From Pegoplata infirma (taxonomy: Eukaryota > Arthropoda > Insecta > Diptera > Anthomyiidae), in NCBI GenBank assembly GCA_963921195.1, contig OY992540.1, positions 64,426,844 through 64,490,843 of the forward strand: a stretch of DNA of 64,000 nt, in the 5' to 3' direction. The translations under genes and the position numbers were made by a program. The notes below the pieces were generated by a model. That model worked only from the letters and a program-made list of their open reading frames with translations, had not been told where the DNA came from and ran no database searches. Shown here piece after piece: positions 1-11,635 of this stretch. The stretch's first letter is position 1. The number at the start of each line of letters is the position of its first letter.

Positions 1-550
1 TACCAACAAATTCGAAAATAATAACCTACGAAAACGTTAAAAATTAATGATAGTTCTGTTATTTTTACCAACAAATTTCAAAAAAATAACCTACGAAAAC
101 ATTAAAAATTAACGATTTCGTAAGTTATTTTTTACAATTTTTTATTGAAATATTTTTTTAAAAATTTTTAATAAAATTTTGGGGAATCGATCCCGCAATC
201 AACTACATTCTGGCCAGACACTCTACCCATCGTGCCAAAGTCACTTGATACAAACATGTTTTTATATTTCTATAAATAATTTTTTGAATTTATTTTCTAC
301 AAAAAAATTACCCACTTGTGTAGGTAAAAACTAATGACTTTTCTTTTAAAAATACCAACAATTTAAAAAAAAATTACTTACACAAATCATTAAAAATTTA
401 AGGAATAATCAGTAGTTTTTACTTACGAACAAAAATAATTGACTTTAAAAATTGAATGCTAATGCAAGTCTTTATTTTTTAGTGTGTTATTTTTGAAACA
501 AAGGACAGAAGTAGTCATTAATAAAATCTGAACATCAAACAAATGTTTTT
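1..550. repeat. Dispersed repeat A, copy 1 (left part)
   Basis: This stretch is nearly identical to 60832-61380 and, in its right part, similar to 54470-54640, so it is a dispersed repeat with at least three copies here. It contains an inverted motif around TAACCTACGAAA / TTTCGTAGGTTA (about 20-130) and a tRNA-like segment. The repeat is cut at 550 by a mini-me insertion and resumes at 1548. No protein coding is apparent. The left end lies outside the window. Confidence 0.8.
175..245 (-). other. tRNA-like segment in repeat A (SINE-like)
   Basis: On the minus strand a box A-like TGGCACGATGGG (226-237) is followed by a box B-like GGGATCGATTCCCC (181-194) at tRNA-like spacing. The same segment recurs in the second copy of repeat A (61002-61072) with a few substitutions. 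I read it as a tRNA-derived pol III promoter relic inside a mobile repeat. I could not fold a clean acceptor stem, so a functional tRNA gene is unlikely. Confidence 0.5.
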
Positions 551-1547
551 ATACCCTCCACTCTAGTGATAGAGGGTATATATAAGTTTGTCATTCCGTT
601 TGTAACACCTCGAAATATTGGTCTAGGACCCTATAAAGTATATATATTCATGATCCTCGATCGATTTTAAGACGATCTAGCGATGTCCGTCCGTCCGTCC
701 GTCCGTCCGTCCGTCCGTCCGTCCGTCCGTCTGTCCGTCTGTCTGTCTGTCTGTCTGTCTGTCTGTTGAAAACACGCTAACTTTTGAAAGACTTTACGGA
801 GGCTCCTGAAGTTTGGCATATATGTTGGGCATTTACCTGGTCAGGTTGGTATTGCAATCCAGCGAAATCGGTCCAGTGGTTCAAAAGTTATAAGCAAATG
901 AGTGAATATCGGCAAGGGTTTTTTTGGAATTTACGAGATAAAACACACGGTAACTTTCGAACGGCAATTCTGAGGGTGCTGAAGTGTGGCATATATATTT
1001 GTCGTTCTTCAGGTCCGGTTCGTTTTAAATTTCAGCCAAAGCGGTCTAGTGGTTCAAAAGTTATTAGCAAAACCGTAAATTTCAGATTCGCCTCACCTTA
1101 AATTCACGTGTTGAAAACCCGTTAAACATGTTTTAAAAACATTGGTAAGTCACAAAAATATTTTACATCGCATTTTTGTCATTCAAAAATATTTTTACAC
1201 TAAAAGAAAAAAAAATACACTCGAAAAAAATTTTACACTCAAAAAAAATTTTACACTCAAAAAAAATTTTACACTCAAAAAAAAAATTTAGTAAATTATT
1301 TTTTTTTTTTTCAAAAATTAGTTAAAAAATTGGTTAGTTTACACTAAAAGAAAAAAGAAATACACTCGAAAAAAATTTTACACTCAAAAAAAATTACACT
1401 CAAAAAAAAATTTAGTAAATTATTTTTTTTTTTTTTTCAGAAATTAGTGTTAATTTTTCACTCTAGAAAATTTACTATAACTTGAAAAGGGCATTGTGGA
1501 GGGTATTCATAGATTCGGCCAAGTCGAATTTAATTTTTCTACTTGTT
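551..1547 (+). mobile_element. mini-me/DINE-1-like element, full-length copy
   Basis: The 5' end is ATACCCTCCACTCTAGTGAT, followed by TTTGTCATTCCG, a TA-rich core, GATCTAGCGATGTCC, and a (GTCC/GTCT)n run at about 685-770. The 3' end is GTGGAGGGTATTCATAG, then CGGCCAAGTCGAATTTAA and ACTTG. The order TA tract, short core, GTCY tract matches the published mini-me elements of Diptera, now grouped with DINE-1/Helentron-type non-autonomous elements (family assignment from knowledge). Boundaries are set by comparison with empty sites at about 54641 and 61381, where the flanks AAATGTTTTT and TCTTTTAAAA are contiguous. No ORF in it is credible. Confidence 0.8.
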
Positions 1548-1640
1548 TCTTTTAAAAACGACTAAACGGAAAACTTTTTAAATAAACTACAAACAGTTAA
1601 TGACATAATTTTTTAAGTGTAAAACTTTTCTCGGTGTAAG
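1548..1640. repeat. Dispersed repeat A, copy 1 (right part)
   Basis: The sequence resumes exactly where repeat A was interrupted at 550 and continues as in 61381-61440 and 54641-54720 (GACTAAACGGAAAACTTT and AAACTACAAACAGTTAA). It loses similarity around 1620-1640. It has no coding content. Confidence 0.75.
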
Positions 1641-1694
1641 AAGAGAAATACGATGATGTTTTTTTAATAAATTTTAACTAAACTTAAACTAAAT

Positions 1695-2045
1695 TATAAG
1701 GGTTCAAGTTGAAAAAATGCAGAAGAAAAATTGAATTTTTAAAAATTATAGACATTTCTGGTATTTCCCATACCGGTTTCAAACACCCCAGTTAATGTTA
1801 TCATCAGTAGGATTTTAAATGTCGGTTTGTCTTGTTAATGAAACTTGTTTTTTATATATGTGAATATTTATAGTTTCTGCAGAATAAATTTTGACAGTTT
1901 CCAACACTACAATTCTATTTCCAGCAATCTCAACTAAACTTCATACTTTCTTTCAACTTTTGTATCTCTTACATTATTTAGTAAGGGTTACCAACATGAT
2001 CTGGAATTGCAAACACAAAAGAAGCAATTTGCATTTTCTGTTATT
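1695..2045 (+). repeat. Fragment of TAAGGGTTCAAGTTG repeat
   Basis: It begins TATAAGGGTTCAAGTTG and continues through CCATACCGGTTTCAAAC. It matches the reverse complement of 11130-11635 for most of its length and the terminal repeats of the element at 8665-10743. It appears to be a one-ended, diverged copy. 2046-2480 is A/T-rich and I recognise nothing in it. Confidence 0.65.
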
Positions 2046-2479
2046 ATTTTTAAGAACTATACTATTCTAACTATACTATTCTAAGATTTGGGGAAAATTT
2101 CTTTGGCAGTAGGAATTTTTTTCCTTATATTAAAAAACTCCATTTTAAGAAAACTATGAACTATTTATAAGTAAATGAACTAACATTTTTTCCTCATAGT
2201 AAAGAAAATTACTAATTTTTTTAGTAAAATTTAACTAAATTTTAACTAAATTTGAGTCATGTTTTCAGTGTAGATAGGTTTTCTTAAAAAATGGCTGTGA
2301 CTTCCTCCGCCCCATTTACACCCCCTAAATATGAATTTGGGACACTAAAAATATACGGTTCCCTTTATTTTTCCTACACTACCAAATAAACCAATTTTAT
2401 AAATATGGGAGGGTGACACTAGGGAGACCTCCCTTGTGAGTCGTGTGAATATTATTCTTAATTGAAAATCGAATAAAAC

Positions 2480-2664
2480 TCTACAATGCATTTCTCGTAT
2501 AAAAAAAGTTCACATTCTTATAAAAAACTTTTAAGTTCTGAAAATTATTTGATATTTCTACCAAAGAAAAAGTCTCAAAGTTTGAGAAATTTCTCCTATA
2601 GAACAAGTCTAAAATTCGAAGACGTTTTTCCAATAGAAAATCTCTCAGATTTTGATACATTTTT
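2480..2664. repeat. 35-bp hairpin satellite, small patch
   Basis: These are degenerate units of the satellite that is abundant at 6010-7440 and 37610-39003 (motifs TCTCAGATTTTGA, TATAGAAAA). The mini-me copy that follows is inserted in a T run of this satellite, which resumes at 3282 (CCTATAAAATAGGATTTCC) and fades by about 3350. Confidence 0.6.
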
Positions 2665-3281
2665 ATACCCTCCACTTAGTGATAGAGGGTATATATAAGT
2701 TTGTCATTCCGTTTGTAACTCATCGAAATATCGGTCTGGGACCCCATAAAGAATATATATATTCATGATGCTTGATCGATTTTAAGACATTCTAGCGATG
2801 TCCGTCTGTCCGTCTGTCTGTCTGTGGAAAATGCTCTCGCGGACAAAATATTGCACAGAGATGACTGAAACTTAACATATATATTGGAAGTTCTCCCGAG
2901 AAGTTTGGTATTGCATTTGAGCGATATCGGTTCAGCGGTTCAAAAGTTATGATCGAAAATGTAAGCACACCTCAAAAACTTCAGTACATTCAACATAACC
3001 TAAAAATACAAAATGCTTTAATTCGGCTTCTGGTTGACATATGTGAACATAATTGAACACCAAATGGTATTTAAACAAGTACGAACATATTTTTTGACAA
3101 AAAAAGAAAAAAATCGCGGATTTTTATTTTTACCAAAATTTTTTTTTCGCGGAAACTTTTTTTCAATTTTTTTTTTTTTCAAAAGTAATTTCCTTTTAAA
3201 TAAAGTTGTTTGCAATAATCTTTTTGAAATTGTGGAGGGTATCACTACATTCGGCAAGGCCGAATTTAACTTTTTTACTTG
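2665..3281 (+). mobile_element. mini-me/DINE-1-like element, shorter copy
   Basis: Its 5' end is ATACCCTCCACTTAGTGAT. It has the TTTGTCATTCCG and GTCTGGGACCCCATAAAG blocks, a short GTCY tract (about 2800-2825), and the terminal CGGCAAGGCCGAATTTAAC ... ACTTG. The body is shorter than the copy at 551-1547, with a much shorter (GTCY)n run. Confidence 0.75.
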
Positions 3282-3350
3282 TTTTCCTATAAAATAGGAT
3301 TTCCTGAGATTTTTATTAATTTATTAATTTTACATATCCTGAGATTTTTA

Positions 3351-4750
3351 TTTATTTTTTTTTTGTGACATAAGACAATAGATTCCAAAAGCAAATTTAA
3401 TTATTTCCACTACAATTATGCTTCCAATACCCTGTTAATCCCTTTAATTTGCCAATTTTTTGTTAAAGATAATAAATTTTCTTTAAAATTTGTATTCACC
3501 CATTTTTTAATTAGACCATAAATCTTAATTAACATATTTTTTTTTTTGTGGCATTCTTATTTAACTACAATTAATAATAATTTTTATAACATTGTGTTTT
3601 AATTTTCTATATATTTCTTTTTTAATTAATTTTTGCATTTAAATATATAGTTTCAGTTCAGAGTTATTTACATAGTGTTCGTTTTTAATTTTTCATGATA
3701 TGATTTATTAAGAATTGTACAGTTAAGTCTCGATTTACAATAATTTAACATTGTTTATTTTACGAATTTAATTTTCTTTACAGCTTATTGTTAAAGACTT
3801 TTTTGTTTTGACTCCTCTTTTACGAAATTCGCGATTTTGTCGTTTTTAAGATATTCGCGATATAAAATCGTTTATGAAATGTAGTATTTTCAAAGTCAAT
3901 TGAAAAAGAATGACGTTCGTATTACAGAAACTAGGGGTTACTTTTTAGTAGAGTTACTTTTTAATTTTTTAAGTCTAGGGGATACCAAAATGAGATATTT
4001 GTTTTTTGGGCACTGTTTTCCTTCGTTTCTTGTAAATTTTAAGATAGTGGCAGGAGTGACATCTATGTCATCGCCAAAACTATAAAAATTTCGCCCATCC
4101 TCTTATATATCGATTACTAGGCCAGCTGAACTTCTTAAAATATAAATCAAATGTGATTAATTTGCTGTCACTTTCTGATCTACGGTGTTAATCCTGACAA
4201 AGGTGTCTTTTTTTTAATAAAGTGTATAATTTCTTTACTTTACGCTGCAGTTGCATTATATTGATGTCCATAATTAAAAGTAAACAAATGGTTTTTATCC
4301 ATTATAATATCGACTACTCATCATCATCATCGTCTTCTTTCATGATGTTAATTTATATCAGTTTAATATACATATATGAAATAAAAAATTATAAAATGGT
4401 CGTAAAAGATGAAACGTGTAAAAATGTAATGGCTGAAAAGATGAGTAAAGATATCTATATTTATATAAAATTTAAATATTGTAATATAATTTTTATTTTT
4501 AAATTTTGATCTTTGAAAATTGAAAAAAAAAATATGTTTTGCGTTTTTTTCGAACGTTTAAGTAAATATTCAAAAAAAAATCACAAAATTTCATTCCTGT
4601 GACCCCTTGAGACAAATCTGATTATTGTCAGAGAGTATTGCCTTTGATCAAAATTTTGGATGTTTATGAATTTCCAACAAAAATTTGTACTTTTGAAAAA
4701 TTAAAAAAAAAAAATGCCTGCGAATTTTGTACTCTTGCCCAAAACATTAA
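3351..4750. other. A/T-rich stretch, no recognised feature
   Basis: There is no credible coding potential or terminal inverted repeat. A short trinucleotide run (TCA/TCG) lies at about 4318-4336, and GATATTCGCGATATAAAATCG at about 3850 resembles a phrase near 46700. Confidence 0.5.
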
Positions 4751-4756
4751 ATCATG

Positions 4757-5112
4757 ATAATGTTTTGCGGAAGATTTGGGTGTACTTGCCAAAGCAAAGT
4801 TTTTTTTAGAAAAAGTAATGTTATATTACTTTGCTATTCCATGCAAAACGAATTGAAATATCAGTCGAGGACCCCATTAAGTTTATATATTATTGATCCA
4901 TTTCTAAGAAATTTAGCTATATATTTACATCCGTCTATCTGTCTGTGGAAAGCAATATGCAGTCCAAACTGAAAAAGCCTAACATTTGGTAAATGAGTGC
5001 AAAAATAAGTGCAAAATAGTGTTTTTACATTTTGAAGAGTATAAATGATTCGGCAGCGAAGAATTTAACACTCTCACTTGTTATATGTACATTTGATAAA
5101 CAAATGGAACAT
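4757..5112 (+). mobile_element. mini-me-like tail of composite repeat, copy C1
   Basis: Blocks CATGCAAAACGAATTGAAAT, CAGTCGAGGACCCCATTAA and AATTTAACACTCTCACTTGT match, in reverse, the tails at 20221-20595, 44690-45035 and 47660-48020. It is a diverged mini-me variant. In all four places it abuts a T/A-rich ATCAA array, so it seems to be the end module of a larger composite repeat that here reads on the minus strand. Confidence 0.65.
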
Positions 5113-5127
5113 TTTTATGTGAAATGT

Positions 5128-5690
5128 TTAGACTTGTTGAAAAAGTAGTTTTGGTAAAAAAGGGGAAAAATGATATTTGATGAAAAAAAAAAAAATTTTG
5201 ATAAAAACAATTTTGAAAAAAAAAAATTGATGAAAAAAAATTTGAATAAAGAAATAAGTTGATGAAAAAAATTGAACAAAAAATTTTTTTTTTATGAAAA
5301 TTTTTTTTTTTTTGATGTAAAAAAAATTGATGAAAAAAAAATTTTTTTGATGAGAAAAAAAAATTGATATAAAAATTTTTTGATGTAATAAAAATTTATA
5401 TAAAAAAAATTCAGTAAAGAAAAAAAAAATTATGTAAAAAAATTTAATCAAAAAAAAAAAATAAAAAAATTTGATGAAAAAAAAAATTTGATTGAAAAAA
5501 AATTTAATAAAAAAAAAATTATAAAAAAAAAATTTTGATGAAAAAAAATAAATGAAAAAAAAAATTATAGAAAAAAAAAAAAATGATGAAAAAAAAATTG
5601 ATGAAAAAAAAATTTTATGAAAAAAAAAAAAAATATATGAAAAAAAAGAAAAAAATTGTTAAAAAAAAAAAATTTTTTTGTTGAAAAATA
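5128..5690 (-). repeat. A-rich (TTGATGAAAAAA)n array of composite repeat C1
   Basis: It consists of irregular units of about 12-20 bp built on TTGATGAAAAAAAA (minus strand TTTTTTTCATCAA). Similar arrays occur at 19519-20220, 39236-39789 with 44341-44690, and 47036-47660. The open frames here are compositional artefacts. Confidence 0.85.
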
Positions 5691-5968
5691 ATTATGTTAC
5701 TTTTTTATTTACCAGCTGGAGAAAAACGGTTTTATTCACCACGAGGTGTATTACTATTACTTTTTTATTTACCAGCTGGTGAAAAACGGTTTTATTCACC
5801 ACGAGGTGTATTATTATCCAAGTTACTAAAGTTTTTGGTTTTAAGAAAATGAAAACAGTAATTCTAATTTCCTTTTTGTGTCGGTAGCTTATATAGTCAA
5901 ACTGAGGCGGCGTCCTGCAACTTTTTTAAAAATTAGACACCAGCCTAAAAACATTATCATGTTAAAAA
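5691..5968 (-). repeat. Palindromic module of composite repeat C1
   Basis: On the minus strand this reads ATGATAATGTTTTTAGGCTG, then GTTGCAGGACGCC, TGACTATATAAGCT, TTTTCTTAAAACCAAAAA, and dyads of the form TTCACCAGCTGGTAA and CACCTCGTGGTGAA. In this copy the dyad block of about 65 bp is tandemly duplicated (5696-5820). Homologous modules occur at 19288, 39006, 46857 and 27339. Confidence 0.75.
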
Positions 5969-6009
5969 AACTTGCGATGCATTATTCGGCATTCGAGATA
6001 TCGTTATTG

Positions 6010-7440
6010 AAATTCGCCAAAAAAAAAAATTGCGATCGTTTAGAAAAATCTTCAGATTCTGATGCATTTTTCGCATTGAAAAATTTTCAGGTTCTGGGAC
6101 ATTTTTCGTGTAGAAAAATTTTCAGATTCTGAGAAATTTTTCTCACAGAAAAATTCGCAGGTTCTTAAAAGTTTTTCTACATGAAAAATTCCGAGATTAA
6201 GACATTTTTCGTTCAGAACAATTGTAAGATCCTGAAACATTTTTCGTATAGAAAAGTTTCATTCTGAGTCATTTTTCGTATATTAAAATTCTCAGATTCT
6301 GATAGAAAAGTTTCATTCTGAGTCATTTTTCGTATATTAAAATTCTCAGATTCTGATACATTTTTCGTATATAAAAATTCTCAGATTCTGATAAATTTTT
6401 CGTATTGAAAAATTTTCAGATTCTTAGACATTTTTCGTGTAGAAAAATTTCCAGATTCTGAGAAATTTTTCGTATAGAAAAATTCTCAGATTCTCAGACA
6501 TTTTTCGCGTATTAAAATTCTTAGATACTGAGAAATCTTTCGTATAGAAAAATTCTCAGATTCTGACAAATTTTTCGTATAGCAAATATTATTTTTTCTT
6601 AGATTTTAAGACATTCTCAGATTTTGAGATAATTTTTTATAGAAAAATTCTCAATTTCTAAGACATTTTTCAGATTTTGAGTAATTTTTCTTATAGAAAA
6701 ATTTTCAGATTCGGAGTCATTTTTCTCATAGAAAAATTCTCAGATTCCGAAATATTTTTCTTAAAGAAAAATTTTCAGATTCTGAGACATTTTCCAAGAG
6801 TTTCGTACATTCTCTGAGATTCTCATACATTCTCAGAGATTGTCATACATTTTCGTATAGAAAAATTCTCAGATTTTGACACATTTTTTGTAAAAAAAAT
6901 TTCTCCGATGAAGAACCATTTTTCGTGTAGTAAAATACTCAGATTCAGAGACATTTTCCAAATTGAAAATTTCTCACATTTTAAGAAATTTTTGGTAAAG
7001 AAAAATTGTCAGATTCTAAAATTTTTTATTTAGATTCTGACACATTTTTGTATTGGAAAATTCATCTAAGATATTTTTATGTGTATAAGAAAATTTTTTT
7101 TTAAGAAAAATATTTCAGATTCGTATAGAAAAATACTCAGATTCTGGTACATTTTTCGTATATATACTTTTAAGATTCTGACTCTTTTTTCGTAAAGAAA
7201 ATTCTCAGATGCTGAGGCCGCTTTTGTATAAGCAAATTCGACGTTGTGAAAGCATTATTTGTATAGAAAAAGTCTCCAATAAAAAGCAAACTTTTACTCT
7301 TAAAAATCTCTAAACTATTTATTGAATAAAAAATTAAAACATTCTGATGCATTTTTGATATTTTGAAAGAAAAAAAAAAAACATTTTTTTAATTTTTGTG
7401 TAAAAAAATTTTCCGATTCCAAGAAGATAGATTTTTTTAA
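6010..7440 (-). repeat. 35-bp hairpin satellite array
   Basis: About 1.4 kb of degenerate tandem units follow the consensus TTTTTCGTATAGAAAAA plus TTCTCAGATTCTGAGACA. Each unit holds two short dyads. The array adjoins the palindromic module of C1 in the same relative orientation as the array 37610-39003 adjoins C3, so it may belong to the same composite. ORFs inside are artefacts. Confidence 0.85.
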
Positions 7441-8664
7441 TTTAAAAATAGTCGAATTTAGTTAAACTTGGAGTAAATAAAAAATGATTTTAATTATCGT
7501 AGACAACACATTTTTGAACTCTTATATCTGGAACGTTTTTCGCAAAAAAAGACTAGTCGGAAGCTCCCTGTGGTTCCCCTGGCTAAGTGACTAGTGCAAA
7601 TTGTTTTGTAAAAAAATTTATAAAACATGAAAATTTAAAAATTTTGGTAAATAATTCCAAATTTAATTTAACGAAGTTTCTGTTAAATAACAATTTATTA
7701 AAATTTTCTCCTTAAAATAATTTGCAATTTAAACCTTCCAGCTTTAATTAAAATCACACCATGGCGTATGATTGTTAAAAATATTACTAATACGTCATGT
7801 GGTTCTGCCTGTAATCTTTTCAACATTTAGTTGAATTTTAAAACAAAACAATGTTTACACTTTTTTGATTTCATTAATAACCCCCTAAACTTTTCAAAAA
7901 TTCCTCCTTTTAAATTTTGAATATTTAACGAAGTACTGTTGCAAATTTTTCTAACATTACCATAAATGTCATGATTGTTAATATTTTAGTTATTATAAAA
8001 TATATAAAATAAACAATCAACATGGTTCAACAAAAATTAAGCTTGCACAAAAATACCCCAATACAAACACACAAAGAAAAAGAGCTTTTGTTAATATTTT
8101 CATTATGTTATACTTAATTAAAACTTAAAATTAGTAATTACAAACAGCCAATATTCAACACCCAAACAAAACACAGTGCCAACATATTGTGTCAACTTTA
8201 TGACAGTCTGTCACTTGTAATATTAACCACTATGGCAACAAAAAAATAAATATGAAACAAAATGTATGCAATAAAATAAAGAGCAAGTAAAAATAATATA
8301 TGTATTTAAAGAAGTCTTTTTAAATGTCAAAGATGAAAATTAAATAACAGCTTTATGAACAGTAATTAATGTTTTTTTATGTAAAAAATATTTCTTTAAC
8401 GATATATCGATATATTGATTATATCGATTATGTTCAAAAAGAGCTATTTGCAAAAAATTAAAAAAATAGCACTGTTAATTATGTTAACTATCAGGTGCAA
8501 TTACACTAGTTTGCAAAATAAAAAAAATTTCTGAGCCCGGAGATCAAAGTTTGTGATTTTTGAAAATTAAAAACAAAATAAAAACGAGTATGCGTTGAAC
8601 ACGAATATAAAAAATAAAAAATAAAATAAAATTTGTTTTTTTTTTCTGTAAATATTTATATTTG
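7441..8664. other. A/T-rich stretch, no recognised feature
   Basis: I see no coding potential, repeat boundaries or RNA genes here. Short ATCGATAT dyads lie around 8400-8430. Confidence 0.5.
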
Positions 8665-8680
8665 TTATAAGGGTTCAAGT

Positions 8681-10270
8681 TAGGGTTTCTATTCGGGAAA
8701 AATTTCCGGGAATTCCCGTGAAATTTTTTTCTTAAAATCCCGGTATTTTTTTCGGGAAATTTCGGGAATTCGTCGCTAATTTTTTTAAGAAAAATATGTT
8801 TAATTTACAAATTTTTAACACAATTTTAAATGATTTATAAATCATCTTAAAGTTGAGCTTTCGCGGTGCTTTAAAATTATATTTGAATAAATATTTAAAT
8901 TATATTGCAAATTTTCTATTTACATTACACAGAAAAAAATAAAAATTAATTTCAATTACGAAATTCGTTGATTCAATTAAAAAATTAATTGATTTCGGAC
9001 GTATCACGGAAATGCGCATATTAATTACTCATTTTGTTTGAAAATAGGTTTAAATCTTAATTAAATTGTTAATTGAATCAATTAAAGTTTTAATTGAAAA
9101 TAAAATGGAAAACCAATTAAAATTGTAATTAAATAAACTAAAAAAAAATTAATATAAAATTGAAAATCAATACTATAGGTTTATTGATTCACATAAAATG
9201 TTTAATTGAAAAAAGACCAAAACTCAATTTAATTTTAAAAGTTAAACTTCAAAAAATGCCCTAAAATAAATAAACATAGAATTTTATTGTTTTATATTAA
9301 TATAAGATTTTTTTTTTCTTTATTAAATATAAACAGTTTGTATAGTTTTGCATAGAAACATTATAGTAGTACTTTAAAATATCAATAACTATTTAAAATT
9401 ACATTTTTATTTTTAAATCTTGTTATTGCATGCATTTTTGTCGCTTTAGTAAAGTTGAAACAAAAAAAAATGTATTATATTTCAATGTGCAAAACACAAG
9501 GCAAATGCCTCATATTATTTTTTTTTATTGTTTCAACTGTACACATTTCATTAGCAAAACACTTTATCCGCAACGACCACTCGCCTTAAAGAAAACAATG
9601 AAACTAAATTTTTTTGGTGGCTGCTACCACCAAAATATACAAAACAATAGTTCAAAAGTTTTTTTTGTTGTTTTTTTGCATTTTTATTTTTTCATTGGCT
9701 ACTAACACTAATGCATACAAAACCGGTTTCGTTTGTTTATTTTATTTTTGTTTTCAGTAAAGTTAAGAATTCAATTAAAACATTAATTGAATCAAATAAA
9801 TGTTTAATTGAAGTTAAATTTAATATCAAATCCATTTATTATTAAAAAAAAAATTACGATATTATTTTCTGTGTAATTTGTATTTAAAAAAAACAGGGCA
9901 AGGTACAAAATTTACCTGTTATTAAAGTCTTTTCAAAAAAATTTGAAATTCATATAGCTGTTCTGTTTGTCGCAACAACGATAAATAACAAACCTGCTTT
10001 TCAGCTTAATTTTTCATATACGAAGTAAAAGTCTGATATCCACAGTATATTGGTGTTCTCATTTTGGCTCAGATGCTTTAAAATTTTTAAAAAAGGTTGT
10101 TATAAACTCATTTGTTGTAAAATTTCAAAATTGGATAAGTTATACATATTTTCCGAATACATATAAAAATTTTTATATGATAAATTAAAAGAATAGTTTT
10201 ATTAAAAAAAGTCCCGGGAAAGCGTTTTAAAAAAATCTCATTGAAAAATTCCGGGAATTTAAAAACCCTA
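8681..10270. mobile_element. hAT-like MITE with TAGGGTTT ends and 8-bp TSD
   Basis: The termini are TAGGGTTTCTATTCGGGAAA and its degenerate inverse ending AAATTTAAAAACCCTA. Both flanks carry GTTCAAGT (8673-8680 and 10271-10278), an 8-bp target duplication typical of hAT elements. Subterminal regions are rich in CCGGGAATT, like the element at 49840-51236. It holds a further MITE at 8938-9873. No transposase frame is visible, so it is non-autonomous. Confidence 0.75.
8938..9873. mobile_element. CACAGAAAAAA MITE with TA target duplication
   Basis: The ends are CACAGAAAAAAAT and ATTATTTTCTGTG, flanked by TA on both sides (8936-8937, 9874-9875). The interior is rich in AATTGAATCAATTAA-like motifs. 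It is the innermost of three nested insertions. The 91-aa open frame at 9430-9705 has no recognisable domain and is probably chance. Confidence 0.7.
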
Positions 10271-10743
10271 GTTCAAGTTGAAAAAATGCATAAGAAAAAT
10301 TGAATTTCTAAAAAATATAGACATTTCTAGTATTCCCATACCGACAAACCGACATTTAAAATCTTAATGAAGATAACACTAAAGGTGTGTTTAGATCATC
10401 CCACCGAGTCTTTGGATTTTAAGAAGGTAAAATATTACCAAAGTCTTAATACTGCCAAAAAATCATAAACAAAATCAAAAGACATTTTTAAAAACAGCTG
10501 TTTGTATGCAAATCTAATAACACACAGCCATTTTTGGAAATATTTCATAAAATCAAAAGTCTTATTGGACTGTCAACAAAATCATATTACACACGATTTT
10601 TTGACAGGTCTTAATACTCAGTGGTATGATATAAACACAGCTTAACTGGAGTGTTTGAAACCGGTATGGGAATATCAGAAATATCTATAATTTTTAGAAA
10701 TTCCATTTTTCTTCTGCTTTTTTTTCGACTTGAAGCCTTATAA

Positions 10744-11129
10744 AGGTCTGACGATACTTGCTAGTTTTTATATTTTTTATATTTTGGAGAACAGTGCAAA
10801 TATATTTTCATAGGAAAAAGTGTAAAAAGTATGACAATATCATGAACAAAACTTAAAATGTCAAAAAATATACGTGTGTTATCGATAATTTTGCAGTGAC
10901 TGTCAAAAAAATACAAAAATTTTCAACTTAAAATTGACATTTCCAGAATAAAATGTAAACAGTGTTGCCAATTTTATTAAGTTTTGCTCGAATGAAGCGA
11001 TTTTACATTTGTTTTGGGCGTTTTTTAGCAATTTTGGGCGAGTTATTTTGAAAATAAAAGTTGGCAATATAGTTTTTTTTGTTTTGTTTTTATTTTATTG
11101 TATTTCTTGTTCTTTCTCGCATTTGTTGT
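10744..11129. other. No recognised feature
   Basis: This is A/T-rich sequence with a patch containing TTTTGGGCG motifs (about 11010-11045). I find nothing coding and no repeat ends. Confidence 0.45.
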
Positions 11130-11635
11130 TTCATTCGATCAATCCTAAAACAATCCAATACAGAAACTAGCAATTATCACCTTAACAAATATAATTAGAG
11201 TCTGAGCTCGATCTGTACTTACAGAAAAAAACAAAAAAAAATTACTGGCAAAATATGTCGCCATTAGACATGTCTCCGAAACAGCAAATGCAAATTCCTT
11301 CATTTGTGCCTGCAATTCCAAATCATGTTGGTAACCCTTGCGAAATAATGTAAGAGACAAAAATGTTGAAAGAAATTATGAGGTGAGGATGAGATTGCTA
11401 GAAATAGAATTGAAGTGTTGAAAATTGTCAAAATTTATGCTGTAGAAACTATAAATATTCACATATATAAAAAACAATTTTCATTAACAAGACAAACCGA
11501 CATTTTAAATCCTACTGATGATAACACTAACTGGGGTGTTTGAAACCGGTATGGGAAATACCAGAAATGTCTATAATTTTTAGAAATTCAATTTTTCTTC
11601 AGCATTTTTTCAACTTGAACCCTTATTAAACTTTT
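11130..11635 (-). repeat. TAAGGGTTCAAGTTG repeat, minus copy
   Basis: Reading the minus strand from about 11632, it begins AATAAGGGTTCAAGTTG and matches 1695-2045 almost throughout, then extends beyond it. The 71-aa minus open frame at 11145-11360 lies in this repeat and shows no family resemblance. Confidence 0.65.

Larger units (their letters stand above)
8665..10743. mobile_element. TIR element with TAAGGGTTCAAGTTG ends (outer level of a nest)
   Basis: The left end TTATAAGGGTTCAAG is split by an insertion at 8681 and continues at 10271 (GTTCAAGTTGAAAAAATGC). The right end is its inverted counterpart (CTTTTTTTTCGACTTGAAG ... CCTTATAA at 10743). The terminal repeats run for about 70 bp, up to CCATACC / GGTATGGG. 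Without the insertion the element is about 480 bp. Related fragments are at 1695-2045 and 11130-11635. No transposase is present. Confidence 0.65.

Noticed and set aside
175..245. Functional tRNA gene
   Set aside because: Box A and B are present but no consistent acceptor stem could be drawn, and the segment is repeated within a mobile repeat.
784..1101. 105-aa open frame in the first mini-me element
   Set aside because: Parts of the same sequence occur in other mini-me copies without an intact frame, and there is no domain; it is repeat sequence.
4222..4509. 95-aa frame with a Ser run
   Set aside because: The Ser run is a TCA/TCG microsatellite and the remainder is A/T-driven Ile/Lys/Tyr codons.
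6010..7440. CRISPR-like array
   Set aside because: Units are degenerate over their whole length with no constant repeat and unique spacer, and the context is eukaryotic.
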